Notes under the pieces: model-generated | Database searches by the model: none | Seen by the model: only the letters and a program-made list of their open reading frames with translations | What the model was told of the DNA's origin: nothing | Program-made: the position numbers and the translations under genes | Part shown: positions 1-7,001 of the stretch, in pieces | How the letters are laid out: the number at the start of each line of letters is the position of its first letter | Numbering within the stretch: the stretch's first letter is position 1 | NCBI GenBank assembly: GCA_021202305.1 | Contig: JAJQDG010000235.1 | Span: forward strand, 1-8,352 | Direction: 5' to 3' | DNA: 8,352 nt | Source: Candidatus Gastranaerophilales bacterium | GTDB taxonomy: Bacteria; Cyanobacteriota; Vampirovibrionia; Gastranaerophilales; Gastranaerophilaceae

Positions 1-1
1 G

Positions 2-1114
2 CAATTCAATGATATTCTTCTTGCACAGGATTATATTATGGAAAACAGACCCCAGTTGATTATTGTTGATATTACTCAAAAGACAAATCTGGCACTTGAT
101 GTTATTGCAAAAATTTCAAATTGCATTAAAAATTCAAAAATAATTGTTCTTTCTTACGACATGGATTCTAATGTTGTGATTAAGGCGCTTAGAGCAGGTG
201 CAAGGGAATATTTAATAAAGCCCTTAATTGAAAAAGATTTTGTCAATGCCGTTTTAAAGATGAAAGATTTAATTTTGGGCAATATTAATGATTCGACAAA
301 ATGCAAAGTTATAACAACTTTTTCAAATAAAGGCGGCATTGGAAAAACATCTCTTTCCGTTAATCTTGCAATGGAAATTGCAAATATAACAAAAGAAAAA
401 GTTGCTCTGGTTGATTTAAATATGCAAATGGGCGACATTACGACATTTTTAAATCTTGATCCGTCGTTTGATACTTCTTATGTAATAAACAATCTGGACA
501 GAATTGATGAATCCTTTTTGTTGTCTACGCTTGAACAGTATAATAAAACAAGCCTTTACGTTCTTGCTGACCCGCCCGATATTGAACAGGCTGAAATTAT
601 CACGTCTGAAGATATTTCCATGCTTATAAATATATTGCGCAATGTTTTTTCGTATATTGTAATTGATACTACATCCAGCTTTGATTCTAAAACAATAACC
701 GCGCTTGATAATTCCGATCTCATTCTTTTGGTCAGCATAGTAAACCTTCCTTCCATAAGAAATTGCCAGAGATGTTTTGAACTATTTAAAAAGCTCGGTT
801 ATTCAAAAGATAAAATTAAATTAATTATAAACAGATATATGGAAGCCGATGACATCAAAATTGATGACGTTGAAGAAGTATTGGATCATAAGGTTTTCTT
901 CAAAATTCCAAATAACTACTATACCATAATAAATTCAATTAATAAGGGAATTCCGATTTCTGATGCTTCGCCTAATTCAAATATTTGCAAAAGCTTCAAG
1001 CAGCTTGCTTCGCTTTTATCCGAAAGCGGTTCTTATGACAAGAATAAACAGCAAAATAAAGAATCGGGTTTCGGGCTTTTAAGTTTTTTCAATAAAAACA
1101 AAGGAGATATTTAA
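2..1114 (+). CDS. cpaE: TadZ/CpaE-like pilus assembly ATPase with N-terminal receiver-like domain (5' partial)
   Basis: Positioning ATPase of the Tad pilus; in known systems TadZ/CpaE localises the assembly machine at the membrane or pole. The reading frame is open to the left edge (codons from base 2), so the true start lies outside. The ATG at 38 has no good ribosome site and would begin in the middle of a receiver fold. Numbering from that ATG, residues 5-75 resemble the second half of a response-regulator receiver: LIIVD with Asp11 in the phospho-acceptor position, Ser39 and Lys61 (YLIKP). Residues 90-330 are a MinD/ParA-type ATPase: deviant Walker A KGGIGKT (98-104), VDLNMQMGD (125-133) in the switch position, and YIVID (206-210) as Walker B. 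The tail (331-358) is Lys/Asn-rich and contains the hydrophobic patch FGLLSFF. The stop directly abuts the TTG start of the secretion ATPase gene, and the gene order is that of tad loci. Family assignment is firm; ATP hydrolysis and phosphorylation are inferred. Confidence 0.88.
   Translation, partial: QFNDILLAQDYIMENRPQLIIVDITQKTNLALDVIAKISNCIKNSKIIVLSYDMDSNVVIKALRAGAREYLIKPLIEKDFVNAVLKMKDLILGNINDSTKCKVITTFSNKGGIGKTSLSVNLAMEIANITKEKVALVDLNMQMGDITTFLNLDPSFDTSYVINNLDRIDESFLLSTLEQYNKTSLYVLADPPDIEQAEIITSEDISMLINILRNVFSYIVIDTTSSFDSKTITALDNSDLILLVSIVNLPSIRNCQRCFELFKKLGYSKDKIKLIINRYMEADDIKIDDVEEVLDHKVFFKIPNNYYTIINSINKGIPISDASPNSNICKSFKQLASLLSESGSYDKNKQQNKESGFGLLSFFNKNKGDI
1103..1106 (+). promoter_or_regulatory. 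Shine-Dalgarno site for the TTG-initiated cpaF gene
   Basis: GGAG within AAGGAGAT lies 8 nt before the TTG at 1115 and inside the last codons of the upstream ATPase gene. It decides the start. The next in-frame Met is residue 169, deep in the conserved ATPase N-terminal domain, so TTG is the best-supported initiator. Confidence 0.8.
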
Positions 1115-2656
1115 TTGTCCCTAAAAGACAGGCTAAATACAAATAATCCCCAGAAGGGGCAAAATGACGAGAGCGGGGGATTTATTAATTATTCCGTTGC
1201 ACCGTTAAATGAAGAATTAAGAAGTTTAAAAGATAAACTCCACAGCCTTCTTATTGAAAAAGTTAACACTACTCCGAATTGGTCCAATCTTAATGATGAT
1301 GAACAAAAAAGCTTTATAAAGCAGTTTATTGAATTTCAAATAAATAGCGATTTCAGACAGGTTCCTATTAACAAGGCCGAAAAAGAACGCCTTGTAAAAG
1401 AAATAATTCAAGATGCCAAAGGGTTTGGACCTTTAGATCCTTTGCTTGATGACCCTCAAGTGAGTGATATTCTTGTGAACGGCGCGAAAAATATCTATAT
1501 CGAAAAAAACGGCAAACTATACAAAACATCGGTTGTTTTTAAGGACAATGAACATTTAAAAAACATAATTGAGAGAATCGTTTCAAAAGTCGGAAGAAGG
1601 ATAGATGAAAAATCCCCTATGGTAGATGCAAGGCTGCCTGACGGTTCCCGTGTTAATGCAATTATTCCGCCCCTTGCAATAGACGGGCCTTCGCTTTCAA
1701 TCAGGCGATTTAAAAAAGATGCCGGCACAATTGAAGCACTTTTGAGATGGGGTTCATTGAGTACGGAAATGGCTGAAGTTTTGCAGGCTGCAGTTACGGC
1801 GCGGTGCAACGTAATTATATCAGGAGGTACAGGCGCCGGTAAAACCACCTTGTTAAACAGCTTGTCGGCTGCAATTCCGCACAATGAAAGAATTATTACT
1901 ATTGAAGATTCAGCCGAGCTTTCTTTAAAGCAAGACCATGTGGTAAGGCTTGAAACAAGGCCGAAAAATATTGAAGGCGAGGGCGAAATTTCCACAAAAG
2001 ACCTTGTAATAAATGCCCTTCGTATGCGCCCCGATCGTATAATCGTGGGCGAATGCCGCGGTGCTGAAACTTTAGACATGCTTCAAGCCATGAACACGGG
2101 CCATGACGGTTCTTTAAGTACGCTGCACGCTAATTCGCCAAGAGATGCGCTTTCCAGGCTTGAAACCATGGTTTTATATTCAGGCGTTGAGCTTCCGAGT
2201 AAAAATATTAAGCAGCAGATAGCTTCTGCCATAAACATTATAATTCAGGCTTCCAGATTGCAGGACGGCTCAAGAAAAGTAACACGCGTGTCTGAAATAA
2301 CAGGCATGGAAGAATCTGTTATTACCATGCAGGATATTTTTGTGTGGAAACAAACGGGAATTTCTGACACGGCAGTAATAGGCATGCATGTTTCAACCGG
2401 TGTGCGCCCTGAATTTTTAAAGAAAATTGAACGCCTTGGAATTAAAGTAAACGGCAGCGTTTTCGATTCTGAATACAAACACAGTTATGTTGTAAGAACT
2501 TCGGGTGAAAATACTGCTCAAAAATCTGCCCTTGCAAAAGAACAAACGAGAGAATCCATCAGACAAAATTTGGTTCGCAGCGCATATAATAACCAGAATG
2601 CGGGCGAAATGGATATTTTAAGAAGGCTGCGCAGAAATGAACATACTGATAGCTAA
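1115..2656 (+). CDS. cpaF: TadA/CpaF secretion ATPase of the Tad pilus
   Basis: Hexameric type II/IV secretion ATPase that powers Flp-pilus extension (and in some systems retraction) at the cytoplasmic face of the TadB/TadC platform. The 513-aa product has an N-terminal domain with GFGPLDPLL (103-111), ISDILVNG-like (V)SDILVNG (116-123) and DARLPDGSRVN (171-181). The RecA-like domain has Walker A GGTGAGKTT (237-245), Asp box ITIEDSAEL (261-269), Walker B with MRPDRIIVGECRG (304-316, Glu313 catalytic position) and His box TGHDGSLSTLHAN (328-340). All key motifs are intact. Length is normal to slightly long. Residues 1-40 and 465-513 are polar and probably flexible. It starts at TTG immediately after the preceding stop, with a strong Shine-Dalgarno site, and its end overlaps tadB by 20 nt. 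Alternatives such as VirB11 or PilT are less likely because tadB and tadC follow directly. Confidence 0.95.
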   Translation: MSLKDRLNTNNPQKGQNDESGGFINYSVAPLNEELRSLKDKLHSLLIEKVNTTPNWSNLNDDEQKSFIKQFIEFQINSDFRQVPINKAEKERLVKEIIQDAKGFGPLDPLLDDPQVSDILVNGAKNIYIEKNGKLYKTSVVFKDNEHLKNIIERIVSKVGRRIDEKSPMVDARLPDGSRVNAIIPPLAIDGPSLSIRRFKKDAGTIEALLRWGSLSTEMAEVLQAAVTARCNVIISGGTGAGKTTLLNSLSAAIPHNERIITIEDSAELSLKQDHVVRLETRPKNIEGEGEISTKDLVINALRMRPDRIIVGECRGAETLDMLQAMNTGHDGSLSTLHANSPRDALSRLETMVLYSGVELPSKNIKQQIASAINIIIQASRLQDGSRKVTRVSEITGMEESVITMQDIFVWKQTGISDTAVIGMHVSTGVRPEFLKKIERLGIKVNGSVFDSEYKHSYVVRTSGENTAQKSALAKEQTRESIRQNLVRSAYNNQNAGEMDILRRLRRNEHTDS

Positions 2657-3608
2657 ACTTGTATTATGCATAATTTGTTCAATTTTGACATTTTTTTGCG
2701 TTTTAAACATATGTCTTTATTTTCATTTGGACGAAAAAGACATAGTGCAAAGATTGCTTTCCGTTAAAAACCATGGATACAGCGCAAATAAAAAAAATGC
2801 GCATAATTTTGCTATTTCCAGAAGAAACTTTCATTTCAGCATATTTTCTAAATTGTTTGGAAAAATTAAATTTGCAGACAGCGTAAAATCCCTTTTAGAT
2901 CAGGCGGATATTCCGTGGCAAGTAGATACATTCATAATTTTCAGCCTTATTTTATGCGTTATTCCGCTTGTACTCGGGCTTTTATTTTTGCCTGTTATTG
3001 CCCTGCTTGCTCCCCTCGGGCTTTTTCTACCTTTTTTATACATCAGATATAAGATTAAAAAACGAACGGATTTATTTACCCAGCAATTGCCGGATGCACT
3101 TGATTTGCTTTGTAATGCGCTCCGTGCGGGGCATTCTCTTTTCAGTGCATTTGAAATTATAGTTAATGAAATGCCTGATCCCATAAGCAGAGTTTTTAAG
3201 ATAATGACTGATGAAATTGCGCTCGGTGTTGATACCAAAGATGCTATGCGCGCCCTTCAAGAAACAGTTCCTAATTCGGTCGATTTAAGATTTTTTACAA
3301 CAGTTGTAATTCTTCAAAGGGAAATCGGCGGAAATTTAATTAAATTGCTTGAAATACTTGCAGCTACAATCAGGGAACGTTTTAAAATGATAGGGCAATT
3401 AAAGGCTCAAACCATGCAGGCAAAACTTTCCGGCGTTATAGTTTCTGTTATTCCGCCTGTTATTGCCGTTATACTGTTTTTTATGGCGCCTGAATATATG
3501 GACTATCTTATACATCATACCTGGGGGAAAATTTCACTGGGCGTGTCAATTTTCCTTATGATAGTCGGGTTTATATTGATTAATAAAATTACGGATATTG
3601 AAATATGA
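2637..3608 (+). CDS. tadB: TadB inner-membrane platform protein of the Tad pilus
   Basis: Polytopic membrane protein of the GspF/T2SSF superfamily; with TadC it forms the inner-membrane platform on which the TadA ATPase acts. The 323-aa product has a membrane segment near residues 5-29, a cytoplasmic stretch (30-95), two close hydrophobic segments (about 98-137), the T2SSF helical domain (about 150-260, beginning QLPDALDLLCNALRAGHSL) and two C-terminal segments (about 265-284 and 299-316). REIGGNL (228-234) is a typical TadB-family stretch. The ATG at 2637 lies inside the end of cpaF (20-nt overlap), with AAGG about 10 nt upstream, and it places the first hydrophobic segment directly at the N terminus. 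Its end overlaps tadC by 4 nt (ATGA). Being first of the two platform genes and having this hydrophobic layout supports TadB rather than TadC. Confidence 0.92.
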   Translation: MNILIAKLVLCIICSILTFFCVLNICLYFHLDEKDIVQRLLSVKNHGYSANKKNAHNFAISRRNFHFSIFSKLFGKIKFADSVKSLLDQADIPWQVDTFIIFSLILCVIPLVLGLLFLPVIALLAPLGLFLPFLYIRYKIKKRTDLFTQQLPDALDLLCNALRAGHSLFSAFEIIVNEMPDPISRVFKIMTDEIALGVDTKDAMRALQETVPNSVDLRFFTTVVILQREIGGNLIKLLEILAATIRERFKMIGQLKAQTMQAKLSGVIVSVIPPVIAVILFFMAPEYMDYLIHHTWGKISLGVSIFLMIVGFILINKITDIEI

Positions 3609-4546
3609 GTTTTGAAACGATTATTAGATTTTGTATGCTTGTAATAATGGCACTAATGTGCGGAATGTTGATTTATATCGTGTTTAACCGCGATAACAGC
3701 TATCTGCTTGAAAGGTTAAAGCGGGGGCATGCCGTGCGCAAGCAAAGAAATTTATGGGATGATTTGCTTGATGTTATAAAGCCGCTTACCGTTGCCAATA
3801 TGAAGGACAGTAAAAATACCAATACGATAAAACAAATGTTTATTAAACTGGGTTTGCCTGCAAATGAAAACGATATTATGGATTTTGAAAACAGAAGAAT
3901 ATTGAGGCTCTTAATTGTGGCGCTTTTAGGTGTTGTTGCAAGCTTTGTTGTTATTCCGTTTCTCATGGATAGTGTTAAAGTCCTTGTGGGCGTAATTTTA
4001 GTCTGTTTTCCGACATACCTTGCATACAAAAGCCCCGCATGGGCGCTTGCAAAAAGAATAAAGAAAAAAGAAAAAGCTTTTGAAAAATTCTTCCCCGATG
4101 CAATTGACCTGTTGTGCGTGTGCGTTGAAGCAGGGCTTAGTATTGACAGCGCCATTGAACGTGTCGGCAGAGAGTTTAGCAATTTTTCAAAAGAAGTAGG
4201 CAGCGAATTTAGCAGAATTGCAAAAGATATGCTCTCGGGCGTTTCTAAGCAAGACGCCCTGAGAGGTTTAACCGAGCGTGTTGAAAATAAAGATATTCAA
4301 TCTTTTGTTGCCGTAATTGTTCAGGCTGATAAATTGGGTGCTTCTATTTCAAGTTCGCTTTCAATTTCGGCTGACAGTTTGCGTACAAAAAGGAAACAGC
4401 GTCTTGACGCTCAGGTATCTGCGGCAAGCACCAAAATGACAATACCGCTTGTTTTGTGCCTTCTTCCTGCCACATTTGCTGTTGTTCTTACTCCTGCTAT
4501 TATTCAAGTAGTTGAAAGTTTAGGTAAAATGCATGGATTCAAGTAA
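3605..4546 (+). CDS. tadC: TadC inner-membrane platform protein of the Tad pilus
   Basis: Second GspF-like platform protein, the usual partner of TadB in the pilus motor. The 313-aa product has membrane segments at about 7-27, 100-120, 123-141 and 278-300. Its T2SSF domain (about 160-295) begins FFPDAIDLLCVCVEAGLSI, the TadC counterpart of the LPDALDLL start in TadB. The cytoplasmic part includes GVSKQDALRGL (212-222) and ADKLGASISSSL (241-252), typical of the family. The start is the ATG of an ATGA overlap with tadB. There is no strong Shine-Dalgarno site, so translation is probably coupled to tadB. Its last 14 nt overlap the start of ribD. No defect is visible, and with the two upstream genes it completes the tadA-B-C core. 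Confidence 0.93.
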   Translation: MSFETIIRFCMLVIMALMCGMLIYIVFNRDNSYLLERLKRGHAVRKQRNLWDDLLDVIKPLTVANMKDSKNTNTIKQMFIKLGLPANENDIMDFENRRILRLLIVALLGVVASFVVIPFLMDSVKVLVGVILVCFPTYLAYKSPAWALAKRIKKKEKAFEKFFPDAIDLLCVCVEAGLSIDSAIERVGREFSNFSKEVGSEFSRIAKDMLSGVSKQDALRGLTERVENKDIQSFVAVIVQADKLGASISSSLSISADSLRTKRKQRLDAQVSAASTKMTIPLVLCLLPATFAVVLTPAIIQVVESLGKMHGFK

Positions 4547-5585
4547 GTATATAAAAATGTGTTTTGAGCTTGCAAAAAAAGGGGGGCATGATGTTATGCC
4601 TAATCCTCTTGTAGGTGCTGTTATTGTCAAAAACGGCAAAATTATTTCAACAGGCTATCATGAAAAATTCGGCGGTTTTCATGCCGAAAGGAACGCTATT
4701 TTAAATTCAAAAGAAAATGTTGAAGGCGCCGTTCTTTATGTTAATCTTGAACCCTGTTCACATTTTGGTAAAACGCCCCCATGCACTGATTTAATAATTG
4801 AAAAAAAAATTAAAAAAGTTGTTTTTGCAATGCATGATGTTAATCCAAAAGTAAATGGCGAAGATGTTTTAAAATCCAACGGCATAGATGTAGCGGGCGG
4901 AATACTTGAAGATGAAGCAAGGGAATTAAATAAGGTTTTTATAAAAAATATTTTATTCAATCTTCCCTATATTGCAATAAAAACTGCTGCTACTCTTGAT
5001 TCTAAAATTGCAACGGTTAATTATAATTCTAAATGGATAACGGGCAATTCCTCAAGAGAAGAAGTAATGCGCCTTAGAAGTTTTTATCAGGCAATATTAA
5101 CGGGTTCAAATACGGTAAAAATTGATAATCCAAAGTTAACTTCAAGAATGGAAGGCGGGATAAATCCTGTAAGAATTATAATTGACAGAAAAGGGCGGCT
5201 TTCTTTGCGCGCAAACGTTTTTAAAAACGATGGCACAAGAATTATAGTTGCCGATAATTCAGAAAAAAAATATCCAAAACATATTGAAAAAATTTCATTT
5301 AAAAATATGAAAAATTTGTTTAAAACTCTTTACAAAATGGGAATTTACTCTATTATGGGCGAATCCGGTTCAAAATTAAATTCTGTTATAATTAAAGAAA
5401 AACTGGCTGATGAAATTTATCAATTTATCGCGCCTAAGATACTTGGCGGCGGGTACAATTTTGTGTCAGGGCTGGATCCTGTATATATTTCTAATTCAAT
5501 TCATACAAAAAATCTTTTAATCAGCCGTTTTGATGAAGATATTTTATTAAATTATAAGTTGGTGTATGATAAAAGACGGAGTTAA
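4533..5585 (+). CDS. ribD: Bifunctional riboflavin biosynthesis protein RibD (deaminase/reductase)
   Basis: Cytosolic enzyme for two successive steps of riboflavin synthesis: hydrolytic deamination of the diaminopyrimidinone ribosyl phosphate made by GTP cyclohydrolase II, then NADPH-dependent reduction of the ribose side chain. The 350-aa product has an N-terminal zinc deaminase domain with NPLVGAV (24-30), HAE (50-52) and EPCSHFGKTPPC (73-84). Zinc ligands His50, Cys75 and Cys84 and catalytic Glu52 are all present. The reductase domain (about 145-345) has KTAATLDSKIA (150-160), WITG (168-171), AILTGSNTVKIDNPKLTSR (187-205) and APKILGGG (300-307). Its substrate loop reads GESGS where EGG is more usual. 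Full length for the family. The ATG at 4533 lies within tadC with only a weak AGG about 8 nt upstream. No other rib gene is in the window. An A7G6 tract sits near its 5' end. Confidence 0.95.
   Translation: MDSSKYIKMCFELAKKGGHDVMPNPLVGAVIVKNGKIISTGYHEKFGGFHAERNAILNSKENVEGAVLYVNLEPCSHFGKTPPCTDLIIEKKIKKVVFAMHDVNPKVNGEDVLKSNGIDVAGGILEDEARELNKVFIKNILFNLPYIAIKTAATLDSKIATVNYNSKWITGNSSREEVMRLRSFYQAILTGSNTVKIDNPKLTSRMEGGINPVRIIIDRKGRLSLRANVFKNDGTRIIVADNSEKKYPKHIEKISFKNMKNLFKTLYKMGIYSIMGESGSKLNSVIIKEKLADEIYQFIAPKILGGGYNFVSGLDPVYISNSIHTKNLLISRFDEDILLNYKLVYDKRRS
5578..5581 (+). promoter_or_regulatory. Shine-Dalgarno site fixing the aroQ start
   Basis: GGAG overlaps the last codons of ribD and lies 8 nt before the ATG at 5590. 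It selects this ATG over the in-frame ATG at 5566, which would add eight residues ahead of the canonical family N terminus. Confidence 0.75.
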
Positions 5586-5589
5586 ATTA

Positions 5590-6021
5590 ATGAAAATACT
5601 GGTTATAAACGGTCCAAATATTAATATGCTCGGCAAAAGAGAGCCTGAAATATACGGCTCGATGTCATTAAAAAATATTGAAGATGAGCTTTTTGAATAT
5701 TCTAAACATTTTGAAGGGGTTCAGCTTGAATTTTTCCAATCTAATTTTGAAGGAGGTATAGTTGAAAAAATTCAATCGACGGATGCACATGGCATTATTA
5801 TAAATCCTGCTGCATACACGCACACATCTGTTGCTATTTTAGATGCCCTTCGCGCAGTGAAAATTCCTGCTGTTGAAGTTCATCTTTCAAACGTAAATTC
5901 AAGAGAAAATTACAGAAAAATTTCATACGTTGCTGAAGCTTGCATAGGCTCTGTATCCGGATTTAAACAAAACAGCTATAAAATGGCTCTGTTCGGACTG
6001 GTAAATTTTTTGAATGAATAA
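5590..6021 (+). CDS. aroQ: Type II 3-dehydroquinate dehydratase
   Basis: Catalyses dehydration of 3-dehydroquinate to 3-dehydroshikimate, third step of the shikimate pathway, as a cytosolic dodecamer in known family members. The start at 5590 gives 143 aa, typical for the family, beginning MKILVINGPNINMLGKREPE. Visible active-site elements are Arg17 and Tyr22 on the lid loop, Asn72 and His78 in NPAAYTHTS (72-80), Glu96 and His98 in EVHLSN (96-101), and Arg109. The usual SNHEGELID motif reads SNFEGGIVE (51-59), with Phe53 in place of His; the other catalytic residues are kept. It sits 4 nt after ribD with a GGAG ribosome site and overlaps thiL by 8 nt. No other shikimate genes are present. Identification is secure. 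Confidence 0.95.
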   Translation: MKILVINGPNINMLGKREPEIYGSMSLKNIEDELFEYSKHFEGVQLEFFQSNFEGGIVEKIQSTDAHGIIINPAAYTHTSVAILDALRAVKIPAVEVHLSNVNSRENYRKISYVAEACIGSVSGFKQNSYKMALFGLVNFLNE

Positions 6022-6904
6022 AGAAAATATATTTTTAAATATAATAAATAAAACAATTTCCGATAATTCTTTTCTGGGCGATGATTGCGCGTATATTAAA
6101 GAATTAAATCTTTTAGCTTCTACTGATGCTTTAGTTGAGGATGTTCATTTTAACCTTTCTTATTTTACGCCTTTTGAATTAGGAAAAAAATCTGTTCTTG
6201 TAAATGTAAGCGATATCCTCTCTAACGGCGGAGTGCCAAAGTTTATTACAATTTCACTGTCAGGTAATTTGAATGAAAACTTTATTGAAGGCTTTTATAA
6301 AGGTGCAGATGAAATTTGTCAAAAATTTGATATGAAAATAATCGGCGGTGATTTAACCGGCGGCGATAAAATAAATGTTTCAATTTGTATTTTGGGCGGC
6401 ACTAAAAACAGAAAAATTCCTTCAAGAAAAAATGCAAAACCTGGCTATTTGGTTTTTTTAAAGGGGTACCACGGTGAAAGCGCCATGGGGTTAAAATTAT
6501 TGCTTGATAAAAAAAATCCTCTTTTGCCTGTTGAAAATGAATTTATAAAAGCGCATAAAGAACCGTTTTTGTTTCCTGAAATTTCTGACAGGATTGCTCT
6601 AAATGCAAAATTTCCCTACGCTATGACAGATACCTCGGACGGACTGTATGATTCTCTTGAGCGTATTTCTCTTGCAAGCAAGGTCGGGTTTAGAATTAAT
6701 TATGATAAAATCCAAAGAAGAATAGAAGATAAAAATTTAATCCTTTTTGGCGGAGAAGATTACGGGCTTTTAATATGTCTTAACCCGAAAGATGCCGGTA
6801 TTGTATCTGATGTTCCTTGTATCGGAACGGTAACGGATGACAGGCAAATATTAATAGATAATGAACCCGTTAAAACCAACTTAACATTTAATCATTTTAA
6901 TTGA
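6014..6904 (+). CDS. thiL: Thiamine-monophosphate kinase
   Basis: ATP-dependent kinase that converts thiamine monophosphate to the cofactor thiamine diphosphate; member of the AIRS/PurM-like ATP-binding fold. The 296-aa product is a little shorter than the usual 310-330 aa. Motifs in family order are LGDDCA (21-26), STDALVEDVHF (36-46), NVSDILSNGG (64-73), GGDLTGG (111-117), a Gly-rich segment around 143-160, DTSDGL (206-211) and GGEDYGLL (246-253). The acidic residues that bind Mg-ATP in ThiL are retained. The usual NLSDIAAMGG motif is recognisable but diverged. The ATG at 6014 overlaps the end of aroQ by 8 nt and lacks a Shine-Dalgarno site, pointing to translational coupling. It is the last gene of the compact run; non-coding sequence follows. 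A selenophosphate synthetase or HypE is less likely because of the VEDVHF and GGEDY pair. Confidence 0.92.
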   Translation: MNKENIFLNIINKTISDNSFLGDDCAYIKELNLLASTDALVEDVHFNLSYFTPFELGKKSVLVNVSDILSNGGVPKFITISLSGNLNENFIEGFYKGADEICQKFDMKIIGGDLTGGDKINVSICILGGTKNRKIPSRKNAKPGYLVFLKGYHGESAMGLKLLLDKKNPLLPVENEFIKAHKEPFLFPEISDRIALNAKFPYAMTDTSDGLYDSLERISLASKVGFRINYDKIQRRIEDKNLILFGGEDYGLLICLNPKDAGIVSDVPCIGTVTDDRQILIDNEPVKTNLTFNHFN

Positions 6905-7001
6905 TAATTTGTCCGGGCGGATAATGAAATTTTTCAGCTTATGATTTATCTTTTTTTGTTGGCAGCTTTTGCCTTGTTTTAATTTAAGAAAGGAATTTAT
7001 T
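6905..7001 (+). other. Intergenic gap between thiL and the ferritin-like gene
   Basis: This 97-nt stretch is the only internal gap longer than a few bases. It holds a small inverted repeat, GGCA-GCTTT-TGCC (6961-6973), followed by a T-rich run. This could act as a weak terminator, but the 4-bp stem is short. A TATGAT hexamer at 6940-6945 could be a -10 element for the next gene, but no matching -35 sits at the proper distance. The gap ends with the ribosome site of the next gene. A transcription boundary here is plausible but not shown. Confidence 0.4.
6989..6994 (+). promoter_or_regulatory. Shine-Dalgarno site of the ferritin-like gene
   Basis: AAAGGA lies 7 nt before the ATG at 7002. It favours this start over a TTG at 6969 that would add 11 residues and place the ribosome site inside the coding sequence. 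Confidence 0.8.

Noticed and set aside
38..40. ATG at 38 as the true start of the TadZ/CpaE gene
   Set aside because: The frame is open to the window edge, no good ribosome site precedes it, and it would remove the first half of the receiver fold.
1495..2079. 194-codon open frame on the - strand within cpaF
   Set aside because: It lies wholly opposite the conserved ATPase core, has no recognisable domain or ribosome site, and follows from the codon pattern of the + strand gene.
3700..4182. 160-codon open frame on the - strand within tadC
   Set aside because: Antisense to a clear T2SSF gene, low-complexity Phe/Ser-rich product, no family features.
5566..5589. Upstream in-frame ATG as the aroQ start
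   Set aside because: It adds eight residues before the family's standard N terminus, and the GGAG site is placed for the ATG at 5590.
6940..6945. TATGAT as a -10 promoter element for the ferritin-like gene
   Set aside because: No -35-like hexamer at 16-18 nt upstream and no extended -10 TG; in A+T-rich DNA such a hexamer is expected by chance, so it is not listed as a promoter.
6969..7001. TTG start adding 11 residues to the ferritin-like protein
   Set aside because: AAAGGA sits at ideal distance from the ATG at 7002, and the added residues include the ribosome-site codons.
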